A stretch of DNA of 28,191 nt. Source: UBA2922 sp035352555 (GTDB lineage Bacteria > Bacillota > Clostridia > Oscillospirales > Oscillospiraceae). Location: contig DAOPXW010000026.1 of NCBI GenBank assembly GCA_035352555.1, positions 1-28,191 of the forward strand. The letters run 5' to 3'. Position numbers and translations under genes: made by a program. This document shows positions 1 through 8,091 of the stretch, one piece after another. Each line of letters opens with the position of its first letter. Position 1 is the first letter of the stretch. Below the pieces are notes generated by a model. It was not told the origin of the DNA, did no database searches, and saw only the letters and a list, made by a program, of their open reading frames with translations.

Positions 1-92
1 GGAAGTTCTCTAGCCCCGCTATACTTGGCTTTCCAAAATGCTCTGATTTCGGTTCCCTGCCGCCTGCAGGAAAAAGTGCAAAAAATCGGCAT

Positions 93-1634
93 TCAACCGC
101 TGCCGGGGCAGACCACATAGTCCCCGTATTGCACCAGCGCGGCGCGCCCGCCCGCCTCGGCGGCGTTCAGGATCAGATAGTCGCCCGCCGCGTCCTCCGC
201 GCTGCCGAAGCGCCAATGCCCGAAGGATCGGACCTGCCGGAAGGCGCCATCCGGGTTGACATAATCAACGGAATCCACAAAGTCCTCTGCCGGCGTCTCG
301 GTATAGAACAGCGCAAAAATATATGGTTGGTTAACATAATCCGTAATATAAGCCGCCCCCGGCTCCCGCGCCTCCACATACGCAATACACTGCCCCAGAC
401 CGGGGAAGTAGTTGGCGTTGCCGGCGCCGCCCAGCTGGCCGCGATAGGCGGCAAGGAACAGCACCAGACACACCAGCAGCCCGGCGATCGGCAGCGCGCT
501 CCACTTTTTCAGCAGGCCGAACAGCACATACAGCCCCAGCGCCGCGAAATAGCACAGCGGCAGCCACAGCATATTGAGCCGGTTGATGTTGCCGTCGATG
601 AGCGCGGCGCTGGCCGCAGCGATGCAAAATGCGGCCAGCATGGGGGCCTCCAGGGGCGCCCTGCGCAGTGAGGACAGGCTTTTCCACAGCCCCAGCGCGG
701 CCAGCGGCAGACCGAAGCACCAGATCACTCCGCCGTTTCGGAGGCCCAGAGAATTGTAGATCATGCCGTCGGACTGGGTGAGCAGGATCCGGCCCAGCGT
801 ACGAAGGTTCACCCACGCGGCGGCCGGCCCTCCGCCGCCCAGAACGGAGGTGGCCAGCTGCCGTCCCTCGGTCAGAGCTGGCAGCGTAAAGCCCAGAAAG
901 GCGGCGGCGGGCAGACCCAGCGCGTTGCGCAGCTGGCACAGGGAGATGGGCAGCACCAGCGCGGAAAAGACCGCCAGAGAAACGCAGAACGGTGCCGGCC
1001 GCAGCCGCTTTCCCAGCCAGAGTACGGCAAACAGCAGGAACGGCGGCAGAAAGAAAAAGGCCGTGCCATAGGCGTACGGCGACAGCCCGTAGCATACGGC
1101 GGCGGTCAGCAGCGACCAGGGCTTTTCCCGGGCCCGGGCGGTGAAAAAGACCCCCGCCATCAGCAGCGGCGGCAGCAGATTGGATTCCAGCGCCCAGCGG
1201 CTGGCCAGAATGGACCACGGGCACACGGCGAGGAACAGCAGCGCCGTCAGCCCGAAGGCGGGCCCGCGGGTGCGGCGGGCATAGCGCCAGAAAACCGCCA
1301 GCGCGGCGCACCCGGCCAGCGCCATGGGCAGACGGATGGACAGCGCCGAAAGCCCCAGAACCGCAATGAAGGGCAGGGCCAGATAGCTTAGAAGCGCGTT
1401 TTGCCCGCTGCCCCAGCTTTCCAGCAGCACCGGCAGACGGTTGCCGCAGCGATCCATGCCGCTTGTCAGGATGGCCCAGGCGTCGTACCCGGCGGAGGCC
1501 TCGTCCTGATTGAGCCCGAAGGGCAGCGTGCCCAGACCCGCCAGCCGCAGGGCAAAGCCCAGCGCCAGCAGCGTCAGCGCCGCCGCCAGCTCCAGGCGGC
1601 GCGGTATGCGGTTGTCCAGCGTTTTGTCGATCAT
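93..1634 (-). CDS. GT-C fold membrane glycosyltransferase, PMT/ArnT-like
   Basis: The 513-residue protein is dominated by hydrophobic segments, about a dozen membrane spans. Its N-terminal loop reads LNQDEASAGYDAW, the acidic D-E loop after the first span that is typical of GT39/GT83 (dolichyl-phosphate-mannose protein mannosyltransferase-like) enzymes. Family members use polyprenyl-phosphate sugars to glycosylate envelope lipids, polymers or proteins on the outer face of the membrane; the substrate here cannot be told. The less hydrophobic C-terminus (from about residue 410) resembles the small extracellular domain of such enzymes. It is a single-gene unit behind its own terminator. The chosen ATG has no convincing Shine-Dalgarno site but lies 6 nt after an extended -10 (TGGTAGAAT), so the mRNA may be leaderless. 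Family assignment is good; specific function unknown. Confidence 0.8.
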   Translation of the reverse strand: MIDKTLDNRIPRRLELAAALTLLALGFALRLAGLGTLPFGLNQDEASAGYDAWAILTSGMDRCGNRLPVLLESWGSGQNALLSYLALPFIAVLGLSALSIRLPMALAGCAALAVFWRYARRTRGPAFGLTALLFLAVCPWSILASRWALESNLLPPLLMAGVFFTARAREKPWSLLTAAVCYGLSPYAYGTAFFFLPPFLLFAVLWLGKRLRPAPFCVSLAVFSALVLPISLCQLRNALGLPAAAFLGFTLPALTEGRQLATSVLGGGGPAAAWVNLRTLGRILLTQSDGMIYNSLGLRNGGVIWCFGLPLAALGLWKSLSSLRRAPLEAPMLAAFCIAAASAALIDGNINRLNMLWLPLCYFAALGLYVLFGLLKKWSALPIAGLLVCLVLFLAAYRGQLGGAGNANYFPGLGQCIAYVEAREPGAAYITDYVNQPYIFALFYTETPAEDFVDSVDYVNPDGAFRQVRSFGHWRFGSAEDAAGDYLILNAAEAGGRAALVQYGDYVVCPGSG

Positions 1635-1649
1635 GCCGCCATTCTACCA
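1635..1649 (-). promoter_or_regulatory. Extended -10 promoter abutting the start codon
   Basis: On the minus strand TGG-TAGAAT (1649-1641) is followed by GGCGGC and then ATG. Transcription would start at or next to the start codon. No good -35 hexamer is seen at 16-18 bp, as is usual for extended -10 promoters. Confidence 0.5.
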
Positions 1650-1677
1650 CAGCCCTTTGAAATACGCCACAAAAACC

Positions 1678-1728
1678 CGCGCACCAAAAGGAGCGCCCGG
1701 AAAACCCGGGCGCTCCTTTTGGTGCGCG
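1678..1728 (-). terminator. Long perfect inverted repeat, terminator of the Nif11-like gene
   Basis: Two 23-bp arms (1678-1700 and 1706-1728) are exactly complementary around a 5-nt loop. The core is a GC-rich GGAGCGCCCGG stem followed by TTTT on either strand, so it can act in both directions. It begins 3 nt after the stop of the Nif11-like gene and separates it from the glycosyltransferase gene. Confidence 0.85.
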
Positions 1729-1731
1729 GCC

Positions 1732-2061
1732 TTATTTGTCGCCGCAGAACCTGGCCTCGTCGTTGTACCACCCGCGGCCGAACAGCCAGTAGGTGTAAGC
1801 GGGGATGGGTGCCTCCGGGTCCCCGTCGTCGGGATCGGGCGCCTGAAGGCGGCGCTGGAACAGGTCGGTCTCATAGTCTCGCAGCTCCTCCACGGTGAAG
1901 GGCAGCGCCAGCTCCGCGGCCACGGGCAGAAGCACTTCCTCCACCAGCGCCTCGCGCAGCTCCAGACTGCCGGGATAGACCGCCTCCGCCGCGGCGATGC
2001 GCGCGCGCAGTTCGGGGTCGGAATCATAGAGTACAAAGAATTTTTTCACATTTTCATTCAT
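1732..2061 (-). CDS. Nif11-like small protein, function unknown
   Basis: The protein has 109 residues. The N-terminal part (MNENVKKFF, then DPELRARIAAAE and FTVEELRDYE near residue 60) has the layout of a Nif11-like domain: a helix, a DPEL segment, then an F-T-x-E-E-L helix. Nif11 domains occur in nitrogen-fixation-associated proteins and as leader regions of RiPP precursors. The C-terminal third is acidic, then aromatic (AYTYWLFGRGWYNDEARF) with one Cys near the end and no GG-type cleavage site. The ATG at 2061 is chosen because GAAGGTG (2067-2073) lies 5 nt upstream; an in-frame TTG at 2076 overlaps that site and is less likely. It lies 71 nt downstream of glnS with no terminator between, so it is probably cotranscribed with it. 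No RiPP maturase gene is nearby. Confidence 0.6.
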   Translation of the reverse strand: MNENVKKFFVLYDSDPELRARIAAAEAVYPGSLELREALVEEVLLPVAAELALPFTVEELRDYETDLFQRRLQAPDPDDGDPEAPIPAYTYWLFGRGWYNDEARFCGDK

Positions 2062-2132
2062 AACGATCACCTTCAAATCAAGCTATGGCGGCGCCGATGC
2101 CGGTCGCCCCACTCGGGGTGGGCCGCGGACTG

Positions 2133-3821
2133 TTATTTTTTGAAGCTGTCCTTCAGTGCCACGGCCCGGTTGAACACCAGATGCCCGGGAGAGGCGTCTT
2201 TGTTATCCAGGCAGAAATAGCCCTGGCGCATGAACTGATAGCTCACCGCGGTCCTGCCCTTTTCCGGCATGGGCGCGGCGGAAAGGCCGGCCTCTACCTT
2301 GCAGCCCGTGAGGGTTTCAAGGCTTTCCGGGTTGACATAATCCAAAAAATCCTTGTCCGGCCCGTCGGGATCGGGGTCGGTAAAGAGGGGATCGTACAGC
2401 CGGATCTCGGCGTCCGCCGCGGTGGCGGCATCCACCCAGTGGATGGTGGCGCCCGTCACCTTGCGCCCGTCGGCGGGGTCGCCGCCCCGGGAATCGGGGT
2501 CGTAGGTACATTGGACCTCCGTGAGGTGCCCCTCCCCGTCATGCACACAGCCGGTGCATTTTATGAGGTACGCGCCCTTGAGACGGCATTCCGGCCCCTC
2601 CGGATAGAGGCGCTTGTATTTGGGTACGGGACAGGAGAGAAAATCCTCCGCCTCCACATAGAGATTCCGGGAAAAGACGACCTCCCGGCTGCCCTGCTCG
2701 GGGTGGAGGGGGTTGTTTTCCACGGTGAGATACTCGGTTCTGCCCTCGGGGTAGTTGATGATGGTGAGCTTTATCGGGCGCAGCACGGCCATTACCCGCT
2801 TTGCGTTTTCATTGAGGTCGTCCCGCAGGCAGCTCTCCAGCAGCGCCCAGTCCACGGTGGAATCCACCTTGGACACACCGATGCGGCCGGTGAAGTCCCG
2901 GATAGCGCCGGGGGTGTAGCCCCGGCGGCGCAGACCGCACAGCGTGGGCATACGGGGATCGTCCCAGCCGGAGACAAGGCCTTCCTCCACGAGCTTCCGC
3001 AGCTTGCGCTTGGACATGACGGTGTAGTTGATGCCCAGCCTGGAAAATTCGATCTGCCGGGGGCGGTGATAGGGGACGGACACATGTTCCACCACCCAGT
3101 CGTACAGGGGGCGGTGGTCCTCATACTCCAGTGAGCACAGGGAGTGGGTGATGCCCTCCAGCGCGTCCTGAATGGGGTGGGCGAAATCGTACATGGGAAA
3201 AATGCACCATTTGGTGCCCTGGCGGTGATGCTCAATATAGCGGATGCGGTACAGCACCGGGTCGCGCAGATTGAAGTTCCCGCTGGCCAGATCGATCCTC
3301 GCCCGCAGGGTATACTGCCCCTCGGCGAATTCCCCGTTTTTCATGCGCTCAAAGAGATCAAGATTTTCCTCCACGGGCCTGTCCCGCCAGGGACTCACCG
3401 CGGGGTGGGACGTATCGCCCCGGTATTCCCGGAACTCGTCCGGCGTCAGCGCGCAGACATAGGCGAGACCCTTTTTGATGAGTTCCACGGCAAACTGATA
3501 GGTCTGCTCGAAATAGTCCGACCCATAGAAGAAGCGGTTGCCCCAGTCGAAGCCCAGCCAGTGGATGTCCTCCTGGATGGCATCTACGAATTCGGTGTCC
3601 TCCTTGGCGGGGTTGGTGTCGTCCATCCGGAGGTTGGTGATGCCGCCGAACCGTTCCGCCGTGCCGAAATCGATGCACAGGGCCTTGCAGTGGCCGATGT
3701 GCAGATAGCCGTTGGGCTCCGGCGGGAAGCGGGTGTGTACCTGCATCCCCTCAAAGCGGCCGCCGGGGCCGATGTCCTCCTCCACAAAGGCTTCGATAAA
3801 GTTTTTTGTCGTTTCTTCCAT
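2133..3821 (-). CDS. glnS: Glutaminyl-tRNA synthetase
   Basis: GlnRS (562 residues) charges tRNA-Gln with glutamine in the cytoplasm. Class I signatures are present: HIGH at residues 41-44 within PPEPNGYLHIGH, and the KMSKS-equivalent VMSK at 268-271. The segment R-F-P-P-E-P-N-G-Y-L-H is typical of GlnRS and eukaryotic-type GluRS rather than bacterial GluRS. The C-terminal half matches the beta-barrel anticodon-binding domain, with the Cys pair KCTGCVHD. Length is normal for bacterial GlnRS. AAGGAT precedes the ATG. A strong sigma-A promoter lies at 3871-3899, giving a leader of about 43 nt. Many Firmicutes lack GlnRS and make Gln-tRNA by GatCAB amidation, so this gene is presumably of transferred ancestry, although it is common in this clostridial group. 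Confidence 0.97.
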   Translation of the reverse strand: MEETTKNFIEAFVEEDIGPGGRFEGMQVHTRFPPEPNGYLHIGHCKALCIDFGTAERFGGITNLRMDDTNPAKEDTEFVDAIQEDIHWLGFDWGNRFFYGSDYFEQTYQFAVELIKKGLAYVCALTPDEFREYRGDTSHPAVSPWRDRPVEENLDLFERMKNGEFAEGQYTLRARIDLASGNFNLRDPVLYRIRYIEHHRQGTKWCIFPMYDFAHPIQDALEGITHSLCSLEYEDHRPLYDWVVEHVSVPYHRPRQIEFSRLGINYTVMSKRKLRKLVEEGLVSGWDDPRMPTLCGLRRRGYTPGAIRDFTGRIGVSKVDSTVDWALLESCLRDDLNENAKRVMAVLRPIKLTIINYPEGRTEYLTVENNPLHPEQGSREVVFSRNLYVEAEDFLSCPVPKYKRLYPEGPECRLKGAYLIKCTGCVHDGEGHLTEVQCTYDPDSRGGDPADGRKVTGATIHWVDAATAADAEIRLYDPLFTDPDPDGPDKDFLDYVNPESLETLTGCKVEAGLSAAPMPEKGRTAVSYQFMRQGYFCLDNKDASPGHLVFNRAVALKDSFKK

Positions 3822-3870
3822 TTTCCCGTATCCTTGTTTGGTTATTTTGATCTTTGTTAATTATTCGATA

Positions 3871-3899
3871 ATTATATACTATTGATGTAGTAAATTCAA
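3871..3899 (-). promoter_or_regulatory. Sigma-A promoter of glnS
   Basis: On the minus strand TTGAAT (3899-3894), a 17-bp spacer, and a perfect TATAAT (3876-3871). The divergent trxB promoter must lie in the same AT-rich 130-bp gap; no plus-strand pair with good spacing was found for it. Confidence 0.85.
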
Positions 3900-3959
3900 C
3901 AAAAATGTGGTACTATATCTGTTAAACTCAAAACAAAAGACAAGAAAGGGATGACGGCT

Positions 3960-4772
3960 ATGCCGGAAAAATTTGACGCGCTGATTATCGGCGGAGGGCC
4001 CGCCGGAATTTCCGCCGCGCTGACACTGAGACACCGCAGCAAATCCGTCGCGCTGATTTCCAATCCCCCCGATACCACCAATCTTTGGAAAGCCAAAGAC
4101 GTGGGCAACTATCCGGGTATCGACGGAGCCGGCCCCGCCATCGAAAGCGCCATGCTCAAGCAGCTCGCCGACTCCGGCACGGAGACCATCGACGGCCGGG
4201 CGCTGTCGGTCGTCCCCCTGGGCAAGAGCTTCGGCGTGGCCGTGGGCGGCGATTTTTACGAGGGCAGGACCGTTATCATGACCGTGGGCATCACCCGGGA
4301 GAGCGCCTATCCCGGCGAGAACGAGTTTTTGGGCCGGGGCGTGAGCTATTGCGCCACCTGCGACGGGATGCTTTACAAGGGCAGGACCGTGGCCGTGGTG
4401 GGTTCGGGCAAGGAAGTGGAAAACGACGTGAAGTTTCTCGCCTCCATCGGCTGTGAGGTGCTGCGCTTCGACGGTTTCGGCAAGGCCGAGATCCGGGGCG
4501 GCGACAAGGCCGACACGCTGATTTACAACGGTGAGGAATATAAAGTCGACTGCGTGTTCATATTAAAGGATACCATCTCCGTCACCAAGCTGGTGCCGGG
4601 CCTTGAATACAAGGACGGCGGCGTTGTGGTGGACAAGCAGATGGCCACCAATATCCCCGGCGTATTCGCCGCGGGCGACTGCACCGGCAGGCCTTATCAG
4701 ATCGCGAAGTCGGTGGGGGAGGGCAATCTGGCCGCGCTCTCCGCCAGCGAGTATCTCGAAGAACTAAACTAA
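3960..4772 (+). CDS. trxB: Thioredoxin reductase-like flavoprotein, possibly ferredoxin-dependent
   Basis: This is a flavin disulfide reductase of about 270 residues (canonical TrxB is about 310) that would reduce the thioredoxin encoded next to it. The FAD motif GGGPAG is at residues 11-16, the redox-active C-A-T-C at 131-134, and the C-terminal FAD site at GVFAAGDC. The second nucleotide domain is unusual: the GxGxxA motif is replaced by VGSGKEV, and the HRRxxxR NADPH-phosphate motif of canonical TrxB is absent (the equivalent reads LRFDGFGKAEIR). These are the traits described for the pyridine-nucleotide-independent, ferredoxin-linked thioredoxin reductases (FFTR) of clostridia. The ATG at 3960 is preferred because GAAAGGG (3944-3950) sits 9 nt upstream; an in-frame ATG at 3951 touches that site. 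It forms an operon with trxA 26 nt downstream. Confidence 0.88.
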   Translation: MPEKFDALIIGGGPAGISAALTLRHRSKSVALISNPPDTTNLWKAKDVGNYPGIDGAGPAIESAMLKQLADSGTETIDGRALSVVPLGKSFGVAVGGDFYEGRTVIMTVGITRESAYPGENEFLGRGVSYCATCDGMLYKGRTVAVVGSGKEVENDVKFLASIGCEVLRFDGFGKAEIRGGDKADTLIYNGEEYKVDCVFILKDTISVTKLVPGLEYKDGGVVVDKQMATNIPGVFAAGDCTGRPYQIAKSVGEGNLAALSASEYLEELN

Positions 4773-4798
4773 AGAAATACTAAAGGAGTATAAAGAGT

Positions 4799-5104
4799 AT
4801 GGCCGTTATGCATCTTACCAAAGATAATTTCGATTCCATCACCTCCTCGGGTCTCGTGCTGGTGGATTTCTGGGCCACCTGGTGCGGCCCCTGCCGCATG
4901 CAGGCCCCCATCCTGGAGGAGCTGGATGAAAAGCTGGGCAGCAAGGTGAAAGTCTGCAAGCTGGACGTGGACGACGTGCCCTCCGTCGCGGAGCGCTTCG
5001 GCGTGTCCAGCATCCCCACCCTCATCGCCTTTAGGGACGGCGAGGTCCTCAACAAGCGCGTGGGCGTCACCGGGCTTATCGAGCTGGAGGCCATGCTGGG
5101 CTGA
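4799..5104 (+). CDS. trxA: Thioredoxin
   Basis: This is a single-domain thioredoxin of 101 residues with the catalytic W-C-G-P-C at residues 28-32, the buried Asp in LVDFWA, and the cis-proline in SSIPTL. It is a cytoplasmic dithiol carrier for ribonucleotide reductase, peroxidases and other targets. AAAGGAG (4782-4788) lies 10 nt before the ATG; a second in-frame ATG at 4808 is a possible but less typical start. It follows the reductase gene by 26 nt, so the pair forms a complete reductase/thioredoxin module. There is no terminator after it: the valS promoter begins 3 nt after the stop codon, so some read-through into the T-box leader is likely. Confidence 0.97.
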   Translation: MAVMHLTKDNFDSITSSGLVLVDFWATWCGPCRMQAPILEELDEKLGSKVKVCKLDVDDVPSVAERFGVSSIPTLIAFRDGEVLNKRVGVTGLIELEAMLG

Positions 5105-5107
5105 GGC

Positions 5108-5136
5108 TTGACAAATCCGGCCGGACAGCCTATAAT
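5108..5136 (+). promoter_or_regulatory. Perfect consensus sigma-A promoter of valS
   Basis: TTGACA (5108-5113), 17-bp spacer, TATAAT (5131-5136). Both hexamers match consensus exactly, so control must come from the T-box downstream. It starts just after the trxA stop codon. Confidence 0.93.
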
Positions 5137-5142
5137 GCGTTC

Positions 5143-5380
5143 ATTAAAGGCATGGACGGGCAGGAGTAGGCGCAACGCTTTGCTTTAGAGAGGGAGCGGC
5201 TGGTGAGAGCTTCCGCAGAGCACCGCTGAAGGTCGGCCCCGAGCCGCCGTGATGAACCGAGTAGTCCGGACGGGAACTCCCGTTACAGAGTCACGAGTGT
5301 CACGCGAAAGCGTGGAATTCAGGTGGTACCGCGTAGTTACTGCGCCCTGATGTTATCCGTCAGGGCGCTTTATTTTTTGC
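5143..5380 (+). promoter_or_regulatory. T-box leader, tRNA-Val responsive
   Basis: This is an untranslated leader that senses uncharged tRNA. Visible parts, in order: the stem I region (AGGAGTAGGCG, then GAGAGGGAGCGGCTGG); a candidate specifier codon GTC (Val) at 5232-5234 in the CTGAAGGTCGG context; the stem II/III region around CGGACGGGAACTCCCGTTAC; and the T-box proper AGGTGGTACCGCG at 5321-5333. There TGGT can pair with an NCCA tail whose discriminator is A, as in tRNA-Val. A terminator hairpin ends the element. In this family uncharged tRNA stabilises the antiterminator and lets transcription reach the synthetase gene. The specifier position was judged by eye. Confidence 0.93.
5342..5378 (+). 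terminator. T-box regulated terminator of valS leader
   Basis: A 9-bp stem GCGCCCTGA / TCAGGGCGC (5342-5350 and 5360-5368) with a 9-nt loop is followed by TTTATTTTTT. It is mutually exclusive with the antiterminator that would form around the T-box sequence just upstream. Confidence 0.9.
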
Positions 5381-5395
5381 AGGAAGGTGAATCCA

Positions 5396-8014
5396 ATGAA
5401 AGAACTGCCAAAGGTGTACGATCCCCGCGAGGTGGAGGGAGAGATCTATCGGATGTGGATGGACAGGAACTGCTTCCATGCCGAGCGCGACCCGGACAAG
5501 AAGCCGTTCACCATCGTCATCCCGCCCCCCAACGTCACGGGTCAGCTCCATCTGGGCCACGCCTTTGACGAGACCATTCAGGACGTGCTCATCCGCTACA
5601 AGCGCATGGACGGCTATTCCGCCCTGTGGCTGCCCGGCTACGATCACGCCGGCATCGCCACCCAGATCAAGGTGGAGGAAAAGCTGAGAAATGAGGGCCT
5701 GACCCGCTTCGATCTGGGCCGGGACAAGTTTCTGGACGAGGTCTGGGCCTGGAAGGACAAGTACGGCGACCGCATCGTGACCCAGCTCAAGACCCTGGGT
5801 TCCTCCTGCGACTGGGAGCGGCAGCGCTTCACCATGGACGATACCTGCGCCAGGGCCGTGCGGGAGACCTTCTGCGACCTGTACGAGAAGGGCCTGATCT
5901 ACAAGGGCAAGCGCATCATCAACTGGTGCCCCCACTGCACCACAGCGCTTTCGGACGCCGAGGTGGAGTATGTGGAGAAGGACGGCAGTTTCTGGCACAT
6001 TGCCTATCCGCTGGCCGACGGCAGCGGCGCTATTGAGATTGCCACCACCCGGCCCGAGACGCTGCTGGGCGACGCCGCCGTGGCCGTGAACCCGGAGGAC
6101 CCGCGTTATAAGGACCTCATCGGCAAGACCTGCATCCTTCCGCTGGTGGGCCGGGAGATTCCCATCGTGGCCGACGAGCACGCCGATATGTCCTTCGGCA
6201 CCGGCGCCGTGAAGATCACGCCCTGCCACGACCCCAACGACTTCGAGGTCGGCCTGCGCCACAATCTGCCCCAGTACCTGATGCTGGACGGCGAGGGTAA
6301 AATCACCGGCGGCTACAAGTGGGACGGCATGGACCGCTACGAGGCCCGCAAGGCCATCGTGGAGGAGCTCAGGGAGCAGGGCTATCTGCTGTCCATCGAG
6401 CCGTGCAGGCACAACGTGGGCACCTGCTACCGCTGCCATAACGACGTGGAGCCGCTGGCGTCGGATCAGTGGTTCGTCAAGATGGAGCCGTTGGCAAAAG
6501 AGGCCGTCCGCGTGGTGGAGGACGGGGAAGTGAAGTTCGTCCCCGACCGGTTCACCAAAATCTACCTCAACTGGATGAACAATGTGCGCGACTGGTGCAT
6601 CTCCCGCCAGCTGTGGTGGGGCCATCAGATCCCCGCCTGGTACTGCGCCGACTGCGGGCATGTCACCGTCTCCCGCACGGACGCCGTGGAGTGCGAGCAC
6701 TGCCACAGCAAAAACATCACCCGCGACCCGGACGTGCTGGACACCTGGTTTTCTTCTGCCCTGTGGCCCTTCTCCACGCTGGGCTGGCCGGATAAGACCC
6801 CCGATCTTGAGTATTTCTTCCCCACGGACGTGCTGGTCACGGGCTACGACATCATCTTCTTCTGGGTGGCGAGAATGATTTTCTCGTCCTGCGAGCAGAT
6901 GAAAAAGCCGCCCTTCCACACGGTGCTCATCCACGGCCTCATCCGCGATCCCCAGGGCAAGAAGATGTCCAAGTCCGCGGGCAACGGCGTGGACCCCATC
7001 GACATGATCGACAAGTACGGCGCGGACGCGCTGCGCTTTAACATCATCACCGGCAACTCCCCCGGAAACGACATGCGCTTCTATGTGGAGCGCTGCGAGG
7101 CCATGCGCAACTTCGCCAACAAGCTGTGGAACGCCAGCCGCTTCGTGATGATGAATCTCACCGTCACGGGCGACGCGCTGCCCGCCGGACTGGAGCTGGA
7201 GGACAGATGGATGCTCTCCAAGCTCAACACCCTGCGCCGGGAGGTGCGGGAAAATCTGGACAAATACGAGCTGGGCATCGCCGCCCAGAAAATTTATGAT
7301 TTCATCTGGGACACCTATTGCGACTGGTATATCGAGCTGACCAAATCCCGCCTGTACGGCGAGGATGCCGCCGCCAAGGAGAACGCCCAGCGGGTGCTGC
7401 TGTATGCGCTCAAGGACATTCTCAAGCTGCTGCACCCCTTCATGCCGTATATTACCGAGGAAATCTGGCAGGCCCTGCCCCACGAGGGCGACGTGCTGAT
7501 GCTGGAGAAGTATCCCGTGTTCGACGCGGCGCTGGATTATCCCGAAGACGAGACCGACTTCGAGATGGTCATGGAGGCCATCAGGGCCGTCCGCGCCCGC
7601 CGCAGCGAGATGAATGTGCCGCCCTCCCGCAAGGCGCACCTCATTATCGTCACCGACAGGGCCGCCGCCTTTGAAAACGGCAGGGATTATATCTGCAAGC
7701 TGGCCTACGCCGAGTCCGTCGCCGTCTCCGCCGCCGCGCCGGAGCGTGTGGACGGCATGGTGTCCGTGGTCACGGACAACGCCAGGATGTTCATGCCCAT
7801 GGCGGAGCTGGTGGATATCGAAAAGGAAAAAGCCCGCATCGCCAGGGAACTGGAAAACGCGCGCCAACAGCTGGCCGCCCAGATCGGAAAGCTGGCCAAC
7901 GAAAACTTCGTGGCCCGCGCGCCCGAGGCCGTGGTCAACACCGAGCGCGAGAAGAAGGCCAGACTGGAGGCTCTGATCGAAAACCTCACCCTCAGCCTGA
8001 AAAATCTGGGCTGA
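5396..8014 (+). CDS. valS: Valyl-tRNA synthetase
   Basis: ValRS (872 residues) attaches valine to tRNA-Val and edits mischarged threonine. The HIGH-type motif is HLGH at residues 52-55 after PPPNVTGQ, and KMSKS is at 523-527. The CP1 editing domain lies between them, with the TTRPETLLGD segment. The anticodon-binding domain has the typical WNASRF start, and the C-terminus (about 805-872) is the charged coiled coil that contacts the tRNA elbow. Length is normal. The ATG at 5396 is chosen because AGGAAGG lies about 8 nt upstream; a GTG at 5387 overlaps that site. Expression is controlled by the T-box leader directly upstream. A strong terminator follows the gene. Confidence 0.98.
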   Translation: MKELPKVYDPREVEGEIYRMWMDRNCFHAERDPDKKPFTIVIPPPNVTGQLHLGHAFDETIQDVLIRYKRMDGYSALWLPGYDHAGIATQIKVEEKLRNEGLTRFDLGRDKFLDEVWAWKDKYGDRIVTQLKTLGSSCDWERQRFTMDDTCARAVRETFCDLYEKGLIYKGKRIINWCPHCTTALSDAEVEYVEKDGSFWHIAYPLADGSGAIEIATTRPETLLGDAAVAVNPEDPRYKDLIGKTCILPLVGREIPIVADEHADMSFGTGAVKITPCHDPNDFEVGLRHNLPQYLMLDGEGKITGGYKWDGMDRYEARKAIVEELREQGYLLSIEPCRHNVGTCYRCHNDVEPLASDQWFVKMEPLAKEAVRVVEDGEVKFVPDRFTKIYLNWMNNVRDWCISRQLWWGHQIPAWYCADCGHVTVSRTDAVECEHCHSKNITRDPDVLDTWFSSALWPFSTLGWPDKTPDLEYFFPTDVLVTGYDIIFFWVARMIFSSCEQMKKPPFHTVLIHGLIRDPQGKKMSKSAGNGVDPIDMIDKYGADALRFNIITGNSPGNDMRFYVERCEAMRNFANKLWNASRFVMMNLTVTGDALPAGLELEDRWMLSKLNTLRREVRENLDKYELGIAAQKIYDFIWDTYCDWYIELTKSRLYGEDAAAKENAQRVLLYALKDILKLLHPFMPYITEEIWQALPHEGDVLMLEKYPVFDAALDYPEDETDFEMVMEAIRAVRARRSEMNVPPSRKAHLIIVTDRAAAFENGRDYICKLAYAESVAVSAAAPERVDGMVSVVTDNARMFMPMAELVDIEKEKARIARELENARQQLAAQIGKLANENFVARAPEAVVNTEREKKARLEALIENLTLSLKNLG

Positions 8015-8053
8015 CGACAGCCTTCGACCCCTTTCCCGGACAAAGAAAGATAG

Positions 8054-8091
8054 AATAGTGCCGTATACATGGTATACGGCACTATTTTTTT
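8054..8091 (+). terminator. Terminator between valS and spoIIAA
   Basis: A 15-bp perfect stem (8054-8068 and 8072-8086) with a 3-nt loop ATG is followed by seven T residues. It ends only 17 nt before the spoIIAA start codon, leaving little room for a spoIIA promoter downstream of it. Confidence 0.9.

Noticed and set aside
1..92. A possible RNA gene or terminator at the window start
   Set aside because: Only a weak 5-bp hairpin near 56-70 is seen; there is no tRNA or sRNA fold I can support, and nothing else is visible in this stretch.
3854..3923. A sigma-A promoter for trxB on the plus strand
   Set aside because: Several AT-rich hexamers are present (TTGTTA, TTGATG, TACTAT) but none pairs at 16-18 bp with a good match, so no site was called.
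8020..8060. A sigma-H promoter for spoIIAA (GGACAAA ... GAAT)
   Set aside because: The distance between the two elements is about 5-6 bp too short for the sigma-H consensus.
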